64,000 nucleotides of DNA from Cryobacterium glucosi (GTDB lineage Bacteria > Actinomycetota > Actinomycetes > Actinomycetales > Microbacteriaceae): the NCBI RefSeq assembly GCF_004402235.1, contig NZ_SOFS01000039.1:4415-68414 (forward strand). Reading direction: 5' to 3'. The notes below the pieces were generated by a model. The model did no database searches. It had not been told where the DNA came from and saw only the letters and a list, made by a program, of their open reading frames with translations. Of this stretch, positions 32,894 through 41,721 are shown one piece after another (the first letter of the stretch is position 1; each line of letters opens with the position of its first letter). The translations under genes and the position numbers were made by a program.

Positions 32894-33805
32894 ATGATCG
32901 AACAGGTGTCTGAAATCTTCGACCCGAGCCAGTGGAAACTCGTCCCGGGCTTCGAGTCCCTCGCCGACGTGACGTACCACCACGACCTCACCGGGCAGAT
33001 CGCGCGCGTCGCGTTCAACCGCCCGGAGGTGCGCAACGCGTTCCGGCCGCACACCGTCGACGAGCTGCAGGCCACCCTCGAAGACGCCCGGATGAACCCG
33101 CGCATCGGCGTCGTCCTCCTCACCGGAAACGGCCCGAGCCCGAGGGACGGCGGCTGGGCGTTCTGCTCGGGCGGGGACCAGCGCATCCGTGGCCGCGACG
33201 GCTACAAGTACGCGGAAGGCGAGACTGCCAGCGGCATCGACAAGGCCCGCAGCGGCCGACTGCACATCCTCGAGATCCAGCGCCTGATCCGCTTCATGCC
33301 CAAGGTCGTCATCGCCGTCATCCCCGGCTGGGCGGCCGGGGGCGGGCACTCCCTGCACGTGGTCTGCGACCTCAGTATCGCGAGCGCAGAGCACGCCAAG
33401 TTCAAGCAGACGGATGCCAACGTCGGCTCCTTCGACGCCGGTTACGGCAGCGCATACTTCGCCCGCCAGGTCGGGCAGAAAGCCGCGCGCGAGGTCTTCT
33501 TCCTCGCCCGCGAGTACTCCGCCCAGCGCGCCCTCGAGATGGGCGCGATCAACGCGGTCGTCCCGCACGCCGATCTCGAAAACGAAGCCATCGACTGGGC
33601 TCGCACGATCCTGACCAAGTCGCCCACCGCCATCCGCATGCTCAAGTTCGCCTTCAACGCCGTCGATGACGGACTCGTCGGCCAGCAGGTCTTCGCGGGC
33701 GAAGCGACGCGGCTCGCCTACGGCACGGACGAGGCCGTCGAGGGCCGCGACGCGTTCCTCGAGAAACGCGACCCCGACTGGGGTCCGTACGACTGGCAGT
33801 TCTAG
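32894..33805 (+). CDS. menB: 1,4-Dihydroxy-2-naphthoyl-CoA synthase
   Basis: A 303-residue crotonase-fold enzyme that cyclises o-succinylbenzoyl-CoA. Substrate and oxyanion segments AFNRPEVRNAFRPHTVDEL, FCSGGDQRIRGRDGY and IPGWAAGGGHSLHVVCDL, with the Asp of NVGSFDAGYGSAYF and the C-terminal FLEKRDPDWGPYDWQF, are diagnostic. Length is standard for the actinobacterial form. menE follows after seven bases. Confidence 0.96.
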   Translation: MIEQVSEIFDPSQWKLVPGFESLADVTYHHDLTGQIARVAFNRPEVRNAFRPHTVDELQATLEDARMNPRIGVVLLTGNGPSPRDGGWAFCSGGDQRIRGRDGYKYAEGETASGIDKARSGRLHILEIQRLIRFMPKVVIAVIPGWAAGGGHSLHVVCDLSIASAEHAKFKQTDANVGSFDAGYGSAYFARQVGQKAAREVFFLAREYSAQRALEMGAINAVVPHADLENEAIDWARTILTKSPTAIRMLKFAFNAVDDGLVGQQVFAGEATRLAYGTDEAVEGRDAFLEKRDPDWGPYDWQF

Positions 33806-33812
33806 TCCCGCC

Positions 33813-35207
33813 GTGACACGGATGCTCCGGGTCGTCTCCGTCGACCGGCCGCTCGACCTTCTCGACCTGCTCCGCGAGGCCCTCTCCGGGCGCGGGGACG
33901 CCCTGCTGCCCGTGCCCGGCCCCGCGCCCGACCCTGCCGTCTCCCGCGCCAGTTCCGCCGTTACGCGCCAGGCACGCCTGGCGCGTAACGGCGCGCCTGG
34001 CGCGCATGTCCCCGTTCCGGTATCCGTGTCGCCCGTGCCCGTGCCCGTGCCCGTGCCCGTGCCCGTGCCCGTGCCCGTGCCCGTTCCGGACGGCACGGCC
34101 GTCGTCATCGAGACGAGCGGTTCGACCGGCGTGCCCAAGCGGGTGCTGCTCGGCGCGCCAGCCCTCCTGGCGAGCGCCGCGGCGTCGAGTGCGGCGCTCG
34201 GCGGGCCCGGCCAGTGGCTGCTCGCCCTGCCCGCCCACTACGTCGCGGGCGTCCAGGTGCTCGTCCGCTCGCTCGAGGCGGGGACCACGCCGATCGCGCT
34301 GGCACCCGGTCACTTCGACCCGGCCGCCTTCTTCGAAGCGGCGGCCCGGCTGACCGCGCCGCTGCGCTACACCTCCCTTGTGCCGGTGCAGCTCGCCCGC
34401 CTCCTCGACGCGGTCGACGCTGACGACCAGGGCGGGGCCGCGGAAATGCTCGCACTCCTGCGCCGCTTCACGGCGATCCTGGTCGGCGGCCAGGCCATGC
34501 CCCCTGCCCTGATCGAGCGCGCCGCCTCGCTCGGCATCACGGTCGTGCGCACATACGGCTCCTCTGAAACGGCTGGCGGATGCTGTTACAACGGCCGCCC
34601 GATCGGCGACACGGTTGTGCGCGTCGTCGACGGCGAGCTCGAGATGTCCGGCTCCGTGCTCGCCGACGGGTACCTCGACGACCCGCTCCGCACCCACGAC
34701 CGCTTCACCGAAGACCATGGCGTGCGCTGGTACCGCACCGGCGACCTCGGCGAGGTCGACGCCGTGACCGGCCTCGTGCGCGTGCTCGGCCGCGCGGACA
34801 ACGTGATCATCTCGGGCGGAGAGAAGGTCTCCCTCGACGCCGTCGAACGCGTGGTGCGCGCCCTGCCCGGTTTCGCCGACGCGGTGATCGTGGGGGTGGC
34901 GGATGCCCGGTGGGGCCAGGTGCCCGTCGTCGCGGTCCCGGGGTCGCACTCCGCGGTGCCGGCCCGGTCGCGGGGCGAGGCCTCGCGCACGTCGCCGACC
35001 GCAACGCCGTTCAGCTCGCCGGAGACGGAGGCAGACACGGCGACGGCCCGACTCGCAGTCGTGAAGGACGCCGTCGCATCCGCCCTGGGCAAGGCGGCCC
35101 GGCCCGATCGCCTGCTTGTGGTCGCCGAGATCCCCCTGCTCGTCTCAGGCAAGCCCGACCGGCTCGCCCTGCAGCGCATCGCCGACGCCGGCCCCGTGCG
35201 GGCCTAG
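33813..35207 (+). CDS. menE: o-Succinylbenzoate-CoA ligase
   Basis: A 464-residue AMP-forming ligase. The P-loop is IETSGSTGVPKRVLL (about residues 97-111), then TYGSSETAGGCCYNG, YRTGDLGEVD and the C-terminal lysine segment LLVSGKPDRLALQ. Actinobacterial MenE is usually 350-400 residues; the excess lies between about residues 30 and 92, where a palindromic element and eight GTGCCC hexamers insert a low-complexity Arg/Ala then Val-Pro stretch. A second low-complexity insert is near 380-405. GTG 33813 is used; ATG 33822 is an alternative. It has no Shine-Dalgarno site and is probably coupled to menB. Confidence 0.92.
   Translation: MTRMLRVVSVDRPLDLLDLLREALSGRGDALLPVPGPAPDPAVSRASSAVTRQARLARNGAPGAHVPVPVSVSPVPVPVPVPVPVPVPVPVPDGTAVVIETSGSTGVPKRVLLGAPALLASAAASSAALGGPGQWLLALPAHYVAGVQVLVRSLEAGTTPIALAPGHFDPAAFFEAAARLTAPLRYTSLVPVQLARLLDAVDADDQGGAAEMLALLRRFTAILVGGQAMPPALIERAASLGITVVRTYGSSETAGGCCYNGRPIGDTVVRVVDGELEMSGSVLADGYLDDPLRTHDRFTEDHGVRWYRTGDLGEVDAVTGLVRVLGRADNVIISGGEKVSLDAVERVVRALPGFADAVIVGVADARWGQVPVVAVPGSHSAVPARSRGEASRTSPTATPFSSPETEADTATARLAVVKDAVASALGKAARPDRLLVVAEIPLLVSGKPDRLALQRIADAGPVRA
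33956..33993. repeat. Dispersed palindrome, copy 2, inside menE
   Basis: A 17-bp perfect stem (33956-33972 with 33977-33993) encodes part of VTRQARLARNGAPG in menE. It is the same element as 30616-30655 with a compensatory base-pair change. A truncated third arm, GCGCCTGGCGCG, follows at 33993-34004. Confidence 0.75.
34032..34079 (+). repeat. Hexanucleotide microsatellite (CCCGTG)8 in menE
   Basis: Eight perfect copies of CCCGTG encode a Pro-Val run. As the unit is six bases, copy-number change keeps the frame, so the length of this linker may vary between strains. Confidence 0.95.
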
Positions 35208-35320
35208 CCGCGGTCACTGGCCGTGGGCTGAGCCGCGGGCGCATGCGCTGGCCACGGGCGTTGATCTGCGCGCGTCGCGCGAGGGTGCCGACTCGCGGCA
35301 TCCTCTTATCAAGTGCCCGG

Positions 35321-35326
35321 TAACAT
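35321..35326 (+). promoter_or_regulatory. -10 box (TAACAT) of menA, leaderless
   Basis: TAACAT is six bases before GTG 35333. The out-of-frame ATG inside it (35325) is not used. Confidence 0.55.
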
Positions 35327-35332
35327 GAAAAC

Positions 35333-36415
35333 GTGGCACAGGGAGCGCGGCCGGTCAGGCCCAAAATGCAGCGATTGAATCCTTCGGAGACCCTCGGGGC
35401 ACCGGCGTCCGCCGGACAGTCGTCCGGAAAACAGGCGGGTAAGCCAGCCGGGAAGGCAGCGGGCAAGCCCGCCAACTCCGGTCGATCCGGAAACCCGGCG
35501 AAGCGGAACGGCGCAGAGGCGCACGGCCGCTCCGGCCCGGCGACGGCCGGCGACTGGATCTCCGGCGCGCGCCTTCGCACCCTTCCCCTCGCGATCGCCC
35601 CGGTCGCCCTCGGCACCGGCGCGGCCATCGTCGCGAGCGACCCGGGCGTCTTCCACCCGGTCCGCGCCCTGCTCGCGCTCATCGTGGCACTCTGCCTGCA
35701 GATCGGCGTGAACTACGCGAACGACTACTCCGACGGCATCCGCGGCACCGACGCCTACCGCGTCGGCCCGGCCAGGCTGACCGGCGGAGGAGCGGCGAGG
35801 CCGCGGTCCGTGCTCACCGTCGCGCTCGCGTTCTTCGGGCTCGCCGCGTTCGCGGGTCTCGTGCTCGTGATCCTGAGCGGCCAGTGGTGGCTGCTGCTCG
35901 TCGGCGCCGCCGCGATCGTCGCAGCCTGGTTCTACACCGGCGGCAAGCGTCCCTACGGCTACTTCGGCCTCGGCGAGCTGTTCGTGTTCGTGTTCTTCGG
36001 ACTCGTCGCAACCGCGGGCACGACCTTCGTGCAGGTCGGAACGGTGAACCTTGAGAGCTGGCTCGGCGGGGTCGCGATCGGGCTCATCGCCTGTGCCGTG
36101 CTGATGGTCAACAACCTGCGTGACATCGTCCCGGACAAGGCGTCCGGCAAGCGCACCCTCGCGGTGCTGATCGGCAACCTGCCCGGCCGCATCGTCTTCT
36201 GCGTGCTGCTGCTCGTGCCGTTCGCGATCGCGGCCTTCTTCGCGCTCTTCTACCCGCTCGCCTGGTTCGTGCTCTTCGTGCTCCTGCTCGCCCTTCCGGC
36301 GTGCCTGATCACCGTCACAGCGAAGACCGCGGCCGAGCTCATCCTGGCGCTCAAGCTCACGAGCTTCAGCGCGCTCCTGTACGGCCTGCTACTGGGCGCT
36401 GCCTTCGCGTTCTGA
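35333..36415 (+). CDS. menA: 1,4-Dihydroxy-2-naphthoate polyprenyltransferase
   Basis: A 360-residue UbiA-family membrane enzyme that joins the prenyl chain to DHNA. The first Asp motif is NYANDYSDGIRGTDA (the N-D-x-x-D type) and the second is LRDIVPDKASGKRTLAV; about eight membrane helices follow residue 75. The first 70 residues form a Lys/Ala/Gly-rich cytoplasmic extension (KQAGKPAGKAAGKPA) not needed in homologues; an internal ATG at 35369 would shorten it slightly. Its last 27 bases overlap the convergent DUF4229 gene. Confidence 0.94.
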   Translation: MAQGARPVRPKMQRLNPSETLGAPASAGQSSGKQAGKPAGKAAGKPANSGRSGNPAKRNGAEAHGRSGPATAGDWISGARLRTLPLAIAPVALGTGAAIVASDPGVFHPVRALLALIVALCLQIGVNYANDYSDGIRGTDAYRVGPARLTGGGAARPRSVLTVALAFFGLAAFAGLVLVILSGQWWLLLVGAAAIVAAWFYTGGKRPYGYFGLGELFVFVFFGLVATAGTTFVQVGTVNLESWLGGVAIGLIACAVLMVNNLRDIVPDKASGKRTLAVLIGNLPGRIVFCVLLLVPFAIAAFFALFYPLAWFVLFVLLLALPACLITVTAKTAAELILALKLTSFSALLYGLLLGAAFAF

Positions 36416-36793
36416 CGCCGCTGACCCAGCGGTCGTGACGGGCGCAGCGGATGCCGCGGCCCGCGTCGTCGCCCGGCCGGCGGCATCCGCTACCTCGGCA
36501 GAGGCGACCGCGGCAGAAGCAGCGGCGTCGGCGGCACGGTCGATCGCCGCGTCTTCCGACTCCGCGTCGGGATGTACGACCTCAGCGGTGGGGTGCCGGG
36601 CAGTGTACAGGTCGAGGGCGACCTGCTCCCTGGGCTTCCGCAGGAAGATGTACGACAGGCAGAGCCCGATCAGGGCCGCGACGATGGCGGAGACCCACCA
36701 GACGATCGAGAGCATCAGCAGTACCGCGAGGGGTACTGCGAACATGAGGATGCGGTAGACCGAGTAGCTCAGCCAAGACGGGACAGCTTTCAT
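36389..36793 (-). CDS. DUF4229 membrane protein
   Basis: A 134-residue protein with two N-terminal membrane helices (YRILMFAVPLAVLLMLSIVWW and AALIGLCLSYIF, given in part) followed by LRKPREQVALDLY, the DUF4229 end, and an Ala/Glu-rich tail. The family typically lies beside men genes in actinobacteria, as here between menA and menD; function unknown. The frame is open far upstream, but ATG 36793 begins the domain and has a -10 box. Confidence 0.86.
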   Translation of the reverse strand: MKAVPSWLSYSVYRILMFAVPLAVLLMLSIVWWVSAIVAALIGLCLSYIFLRKPREQVALDLYTARHPTAEVVHPDAESEDAAIDRAADAAASAAVASAEVADAAGRATTRAAASAAPVTTAGSAASEREGSAQ

Positions 36794-36799
36794 ACTTTC

Positions 36800-36805
36800 A
36801 GCATA
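36800..36805 (-). promoter_or_regulatory. -10 box (TATGCT) of the DUF4229 gene, leaderless
   Basis: TATGCT is six bases from ATG 36793. Confidence 0.58.
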
Positions 36806-36871
36806 GATTGTGGTTCCGATCGTTAGATTTGCGGACCTCTGCGTACTCACCGATCTCTCGGGTGATATACG

Positions 36872-36877
36872 TAGAAT
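36872..36877 (+). promoter_or_regulatory. -10 box (TAGAAT) of the PLDc_N-menD operon, leaderless
   Basis: TAGAAT is six bases before ATG 36884; the local sequence repeats that at 24695-24709. Confidence 0.62.
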
Positions 36878-36883
36878 GAGCGG

Positions 36884-37402
36884 ATGGTAAAGGTGTGGCT
36901 TGTCGTAGGAATTGCGGTCATTCTCGTGACCGTCTATGCGCTCGTCGAGTGTGTCACCTTCGACCGCGGTCGGATCCGCGGATTGCCGCGCTGGGTCTGG
37001 GTCTTTGTGATCGTCCTGGTCCCCGTCGTCGGCGCCCTCCTCTGGCTGTTCATCGGCCGTGGCAGCAACCAGAGTTCCGCGCCCGGTCGCGGCCCATCGC
37101 GGCAGCTGGCCCCCGATGACGATCCCGATTTTCTGAAGAGCCTCGGCCGTGACCGGCTCCAGGAGGAGCGCATCCGCCAGATGGAGCAGGAGCTCGCCGA
37201 CCTCGACAAGCCGGACGCGACCGACAAGCCAGACCGACCGGGCAAGGGCCAGAACTCCGGCCCCGGCAAGGGGCAGGCCGCCGGCAACGCCGGGCCATCG
37301 ACGGGCCAGTCCACCGGCCCGGCGAAGGGTCCCGCCGCGGCCGAACCCAAGAAGACGACCGACCCTGGCGAGGGCGAACTGCCTGGCCGCCGGGATGCCT
37401 GA
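36884..37402 (+). CDS. PLDc_N domain membrane protein
   Basis: A 172-residue protein: two membrane helices (about 5-22 and 40-58, [22 protein letters not shown]) as in the N-terminal domain of cardiolipin synthases, then a hydrophilic tail with a predicted short coiled coil ([20 protein letters not shown]) and Gly/Lys/Pro repeats. No phospholipase motif. menD starts eight bases before its end, so the two are coupled. Confidence 0.84.
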   Translation: MVKVWLVVGIAVILVTVYALVECVTFDRGRIRGLPRWVWVFVIVLVPVVGALLWLFIGRGSNQSSAPGRGPSRQLAPDDDPDFLKSLGRDRLQEERIRQMEQELADLDKPDATDKPDRPGKGQNSGPGKGQAAGNAGPSTGQSTGPAKGPAAAEPKKTTDPGEGELPGRRDA

Positions 37403-39290
37403 CCCGATCCTGACCGACACCGCGGCCGTGGGTGAAGGCCTGCCCTTCACCAGTCCGGCGGCCACCGGCAGCCCCGCGACCGATTTCAGCGTCGCCCTCC
37501 TCGGCGCGTTCGTGAGCCGCGGCATCCGCGACATCGTCGTGAGCCCCGGTTCCCGCTCGCAGGCGCTCGCCCTGGTCGCCGCGGAACTCGAACGCCTCGG
37601 CCTGGTCCGCCTGCACGTGCGCATCGACGAACGCGGCGCCGGTTTCCTCGCGCTCGGCCTCGCGGTCGAGACCGGCGTGCCCGCCCTCGTGATCTGCACG
37701 TCCGGCACCGCCGTCGCCAACCTGCACCCCGCGGTGCTCGAGGCCCATCACTCCGGGGTGCCCCTCATCGTGCTGACGGCCGATCGCCCCGTCGAACTCC
37801 GCGGCATCCGCTCGAACCAGACGACCGTGCAGACCGGGCTCTTCGGCGTCGCGACCCGGCTCTGCCTCGACGTACCGGCCCCCGGTGCTGCTGCGATTGC
37901 TGCTGCCGGTGCCCCGGCCGGCCATGCCGGCGATGCCACCGAGTCCCGTGCCGACGGTGCGGGCCGTTCTTCCGACGCTGTCCGCGCTGCCGAACTCGCC
38001 GCCCGGTCGATGGATGCCGCCACCGGAGGCCGCTCGCTCGACCCCGGTCCCGTGCAGCTCAACCTCGCCTTCCGGGAGCCCCTCTCCGCCCCCGTGACCC
38101 TTGAGCGCTCCGCCGACCCGGCCGCGACGACGACTGAGCCGCCGCTGAGCCACGGCCAGACCGACGGCTCACCCGCTTTCGCGGTGAGCGGTGACGTGGT
38201 GACGGGTGACCAGGCCGCACTCGTCGTCGACGGGGGGCTGCGCACCGTCGTGGTCGCCGGCACAGGCGCGGGGAGTGCTGCAGAGGAGTTCGCCCGGGCC
38301 GGAGGCTGGCCACTGCTCGCGGAGGTGTCGAGCAACGCCCGCTTCGGGCCGAATCTCGTGGCCGCATACCGTGAGCTGCTGCAGGCCGAGGACTTCGGCG
38401 GCAGGGTCGAGCGCGTGATCGTGTTCGGACATCCGTCGCTGAGCCGGGAAGTCCCGGCCCTCATCCAGCGGGACGACGTCGAGACGATCGTCGTGGCCCC
38501 GACCGGCGCCGAGTGGTACAACCCTGGGCACCGGGTGCGCACGTTCGCCCGCACGGCGCGTGTCGGCGCATCCGCTTCGTCCGAGGCGGAAACCCGCGAC
38601 GGCCGGGCCTGGCTCGGCAGCTGGGTGATGTCGAGCCGGCGCGTTCTCGACGCGGCGACCGAAGACGCGGATGTCCCCTTAGGCGCCCACGGGATGACGC
38701 GCGCCGAATTCGCAGCCCTCCGCGCTCCCGTCACCCGGAGCATGCTCGTCGACGCCGTCTGGCGGGCCTCCTGGCCGCACGACCGGCTGGTGCTCGGCGC
38801 GTCCCGGTTGATCCGCGAGGCGGACCGGCGGGTGCCGGGCAAGAAGATCTCCGTGCACTCGAACCGGGGCCTCGCGGGCATCGACGGCACGATCGCGACC
38901 GCGACGGGTATCGCGCTCGCGAGCCAGGCGTTCCAGCACGGCAGCGAACCGCGCTCGACCGGCACGACCCGGCTGCTCCTCGGCGACCTCGCCCTGTTGC
39001 ACGACGCGGGATCGATGCTCCTGGTCCCGGGCGAGGCGCGGGCGCGGCTGCAGGTCATCGTCGGCAACGACGGTGGCGGAACCATTTTCGACGGGCTCGA
39101 GGTCGCGGCATCCGCCCCCGACGACTTGATCAGCAGGGTGCTCTACACACCGCAGGGCGTCGACCTCTCCGCGCTCGCCGCAGCATACGGCTGGGAATAC
39201 GACCGGGCGGCGACCCGCAGCGAGCTCGAGCGGGCGCTCACCGCGCCGCCGCTCGGACCGAGCCTGCTCGAGGTGCCGCTTACGCGCTAG
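37395..39290 (+). CDS. menD: SEPHCHC synthase
   Basis: A 631-residue thiamine-diphosphate enzyme that joins 2-oxoglutarate and isochorismate, the first committed step to menaquinone. Conserved parts are [51 protein letters not shown], the ThDP region [18 protein letters not shown] and [13 protein letters not shown]. It is longer than the usual 550-580 because of an Ala/Gly-rich insert at about residues 155-215. Start ATG lies inside the preceding gene. Confidence 0.95.
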   Translation: MPDPILTDTAAVGEGLPFTSPAATGSPATDFSVALLGAFVSRGIRDIVVSPGSRSQALALVAAELERLGLVRLHVRIDERGAGFLALGLAVETGVPALVICTSGTAVANLHPAVLEAHHSGVPLIVLTADRPVELRGIRSNQTTVQTGLFGVATRLCLDVPAPGAAAIAAAGAPAGHAGDATESRADGAGRSSDAVRAAELAARSMDAATGGRSLDPGPVQLNLAFREPLSAPVTLERSADPAATTTEPPLSHGQTDGSPAFAVSGDVVTGDQAALVVDGGLRTVVVAGTGAGSAAEEFARAGGWPLLAEVSSNARFGPNLVAAYRELLQAEDFGGRVERVIVFGHPSLSREVPALIQRDDVETIVVAPTGAEWYNPGHRVRTFARTARVGASASSEAETRDGRAWLGSWVMSSRRVLDAATEDADVPLGAHGMTRAEFAALRAPVTRSMLVDAVWRASWPHDRLVLGASRLIREADRRVPGKKISVHSNRGLAGIDGTIATATGIALASQAFQHGSEPRSTGTTRLLLGDLALLHDAGSMLLVPGEARARLQVIVGNDGGGTIFDGLEVAASAPDDLISRVLYTPQGVDLSALAAAYGWEYDRAATRSELERALTAPPLGPSLLEVPLTR

Positions 39291-39367
39291 GTTTTCTCCA
39301 TAGCCTTACGCGGGCCCGGCTGCACAGTCTCAGTCTTCCTGCGGTTTTCGACGAAGGGTGCATCATC

Positions 39368-40243
39368 ATGAGCGGACTCAACCAAAAGTTTTGGGATTCA
39401 GACCCGATCGAGACGCTCCGCGTCGGCCCCGGATTCCGGCTCGCCTCCGTCGACCCCGACGCGACGCCCGGCTTCGACGGGGTCGTGAAGAAGAACGCCG
39501 ACAAGGCGCTCGCCTCGGGCGTGGGTCTGCTCGATTCGCTTCAGGAGAAGCTCTACGCCAATAGCCGGGCTTCCGCAGACGACGGCGGTGGCCGCAAGGT
39601 GCTCCTCGTGCTGCAGGCCATGGACACCGCAGGGAAGGGCGGCATCGTGCGGCACGTCGTCGGGTCCGTCGACCCGCAGGGTGTGCGCCTCACCGCGTTC
39701 AAGGCACCGACAGCGGAAGAACGCGCGCACGACTTCCTCTGGCGGGTGCGGAGCCGCGTGCCTGGGCCCGGCCTGATCGGGGTCTTCGACCGCTCGCACT
39801 ACGAGGATGTGCTGATCGCCCGCGTGCACGAGCTCGCCCCCGCCGAAGAGATCGAGGCCAGGTACGGGCAGATCCGCCAGTTCGAGCAGGATCTCGTCGA
39901 CGACGGAACCACGATCGTCAAGGTCATGCTGCAGATCAGCTCGGCAGACCAGAAAGAGCGGCTGCTCGAGCGCCTCGAACGCCCGGACAAGCACTGGAAG
40001 TACAACCCGGGCGACGTCGACGAGCGGATGCGCTGGGCCGACTACCAGACGGCATACCAGCTCGCCCTCGAACGCACCTCGACCCCCGACGCGCCGTGGT
40101 TCGTCGTTCCCGCGGGCAAGAAGTGGTACGCGCGCCTCGCCGTGCAGCACCTGCTGATCGATGCCCTCGAGCGTCTGGACCTCGACTGGCCGCCCGCCGC
40201 CTTCGACGTCGACGCCGAAAAGGCGCGCCTCGCAGCCACCTGA
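39368..40243 (+). CDS. Polyphosphate kinase 2 family protein
   Basis: A 291-residue PPK2 enzyme: P-loop MDTAGKGGIVRH, then FDRSHYEDVLIARVH (lid/Walker B region) and RMRWADYQTAYQ. It transfers phosphate between polyphosphate and a nucleotide (ADP/ATP or AMP/ADP); the class cannot be fixed by eye. GAAGGG precedes the ATG at 39368. It stands 77 bp after menD and is convergent with menF. Confidence 0.92.
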   Translation: MSGLNQKFWDSDPIETLRVGPGFRLASVDPDATPGFDGVVKKNADKALASGVGLLDSLQEKLYANSRASADDGGGRKVLLVLQAMDTAGKGGIVRHVVGSVDPQGVRLTAFKAPTAEERAHDFLWRVRSRVPGPGLIGVFDRSHYEDVLIARVHELAPAEEIEARYGQIRQFEQDLVDDGTTIVKVMLQISSADQKERLLERLERPDKHWKYNPGDVDERMRWADYQTAYQLALERTSTPDAPWFVVPAGKKWYARLAVQHLLIDALERLDLDWPPAAFDVDAEKARLAAT

Positions 40244-40275
40244 CCCGCCCCATCCGCCCACTCCTCCCGTTCATC

Positions 40276-40338
40276 CCGCGAGAGTACGAAATCGGCCCTT
40301 ATGGGGCCGTCTTTAGGGCCATAAGTGTGCTCTCGCGG
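40276..40338. terminator. Nested hairpin between PPK2 and menF
   Basis: A 12-bp outer stem with one G-T pair (40276-40287 with 40327-40338) encloses a 7-bp inner stem (40298-40304 with 40319-40325). It lies between convergent genes and probably terminates both. Confidence 0.6.
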
Positions 40339-40381
40339 TTCACGGCGCTGAGCGCTGAGCGCAGCGGAGGAGGAGGGGGAG

Positions 40382-41614
40382 TTAGCCGAAGGCCTCGACG
40401 ATGGGGCGAAACTTCATCCGGGTCTCGGCGAGCTCGCGGTCGGGCTCTGAACCGAGGACGATGCCGCAGCCGGCGTATGCCGTGACGTCGCCGCCGGGAG
40501 TGACCTGGGCGCAGCGCAGCGCGATCGCCCATTCGCCGTCGCCGTCCGCGCCGACCCAGCCGACCGGCCCGGCGTACCGGCCGCGGTCGAAGGGCTCGAG
40601 TTCGCGGATGAGCGCAAGCGCTGCCTGCGTCGGCGTTCCCGCGACCGCCGCCGTCGGGTGCATGGCGGCGATGAGGTCGAGGGAGGTCGATCCGTCGGAG
40701 AGGGTTCCCTCGACATCCGTCGCGAGGTGCCAGAGGTTCGGGAGCTTGACCGTGAACGGCAGCTCGCTCGTGAGCAGGTGCGAGGTATGCGGGCGCAGCG
40801 AGACGAGCACGCTCTGCACCGCGAAGGCGTGTTCGTCGCCGTCCTTCGCGCTCGTCGCGAGCGCGGCGGCGGCCTCGAGGTCCGCTGCGGCGTCGGCGCC
40901 GCGCGAGACGGTCCCGGCGAGCACCCGGGCGTTGACCTCGCCGTGGTCGGCGCGGATCAGGGTTTCGGGGCTCGACCCGACGAGTCCGTCGACGGCGTAG
41001 GTCCAGCAGTCCGGGTAGCCGAGGGCGAGTTCGCTGATCGTGCGGCGGAGGTCCGACTTCGCCGGAAGGTGGCCGCGGAGGTCGCGGGCGAGCACGACCT
41101 TGTTGACCTCGCCGGCCGAGAGACGCACGACCGCCTCATCGACGGCTGCCTTGTATGCCTCGGGCCGCAGCGTGCCCGAGAGCAGCGAGATCCGGTACTC
41201 CGTGCCCAGCGGATGCAGCGCCACCGGAATTTCCGGAGGAGTGCCGCCGGTCGGCCAGATCCGGGTGACCCAGCAGAGACCGTCCTCACGTCCGACGATG
41301 ACCTCCGGAACGAGCAGCACGCTCGTCTCGGCGGATTCGTCGTCGAAGGCGAAGGTTCCGAACGCCAGCAGGCCGGTGCCCGTTCGCGCGAGGGGATCGG
41401 TCACCGTCGCAGCGGCGACGACGTCCCGCCACGCACTCGCGGCATCCGTCATGCGGGTCGGGCCCGAGAATTCGAGCCGCAGCGCCGAGCCGAGGCCGGC
41501 GAGGCCCTGGTTGCGGCGCATCCAGAGCAGCGGCTTCTGGGCGTCGAGGAGAAGGACCAGTTGTCGAATGTCGGCAATGGGAGTGGTTTCAACCGTTAGG
41601 GCCTGCACATTCAC
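40382..41614 (-). CDS. menF: Isochorismate synthase
   Basis: A 410-residue chorismate-using enzyme, first step of menaquinone synthesis (EntC/MenF/DhbC). The C-terminal catalytic domain shows KVVLARDLRG, PETLIRADHGEVNARVLAGT, MHPTAAVAGTP and GPVGWVGADGDGEWAIALR, ending in AGCGIVLGSEPDRELAET. Length is normal. Start is GTG 41614, divergent from menG by 107 bp. Confidence 0.94.
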   Translation of the reverse strand: MNVQALTVETTPIADIRQLVLLLDAQKPLLWMRRNQGLAGLGSALRLEFSGPTRMTDAASAWRDVVAAATVTDPLARTGTGLLAFGTFAFDDESAETSVLLVPEVIVGREDGLCWVTRIWPTGGTPPEIPVALHPLGTEYRISLLSGTLRPEAYKAAVDEAVVRLSAGEVNKVVLARDLRGHLPAKSDLRRTISELALGYPDCWTYAVDGLVGSSPETLIRADHGEVNARVLAGTVSRGADAAADLEAAAALATSAKDGDEHAFAVQSVLVSLRPHTSHLLTSELPFTVKLPNLWHLATDVEGTLSDGSTSLDLIAAMHPTAAVAGTPTQAALALIRELEPFDRGRYAGPVGWVGADGDGEWAIALRCAQVTPGGDVTAYAGCGIVLGSEPDRELAETRMKFRPIVEAFG

Positions 41615-41620
41615 TTGCCC

Positions 41621-41626
41621 AGCCTA
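41621..41626 (-). promoter_or_regulatory. -10 box (TAGGCT) of menF, leaderless
   Basis: TAGGCT is six bases from GTG 41614. Confidence 0.6.
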
Positions 41627-41709
41627 TGCCAGCCGCCACGACGACCGGCTTCCCGGACTCCAGACTGCCCCTATCACCGGCTTCGCAGGATCACCGGGGA
41701 ACGGCAACC

Positions 41710-41715
41710 TAGACT
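41710..41715 (+). promoter_or_regulatory. -10 box (TAGACT) of menG, leaderless
   Basis: TAGACT is six bases before GTG 41722. Confidence 0.6.
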
Positions 41716-41721
41716 GTTGGA

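Noticed and set aside
34032-34079. CRISPR-like array
   Set aside because: The units are contiguous hexamers without spacers, in frame within menE.
33654-34949. 431-codon open frame antisense to menE
   Set aside because: No domains; built from the complement of menE including its GTGCCC repeat (HGHGHG run).
36884-37402. Phospholipase D or cardiolipin synthase
   Set aside because: Only the two-helix PLDc_N domain is present; no HKD motif.
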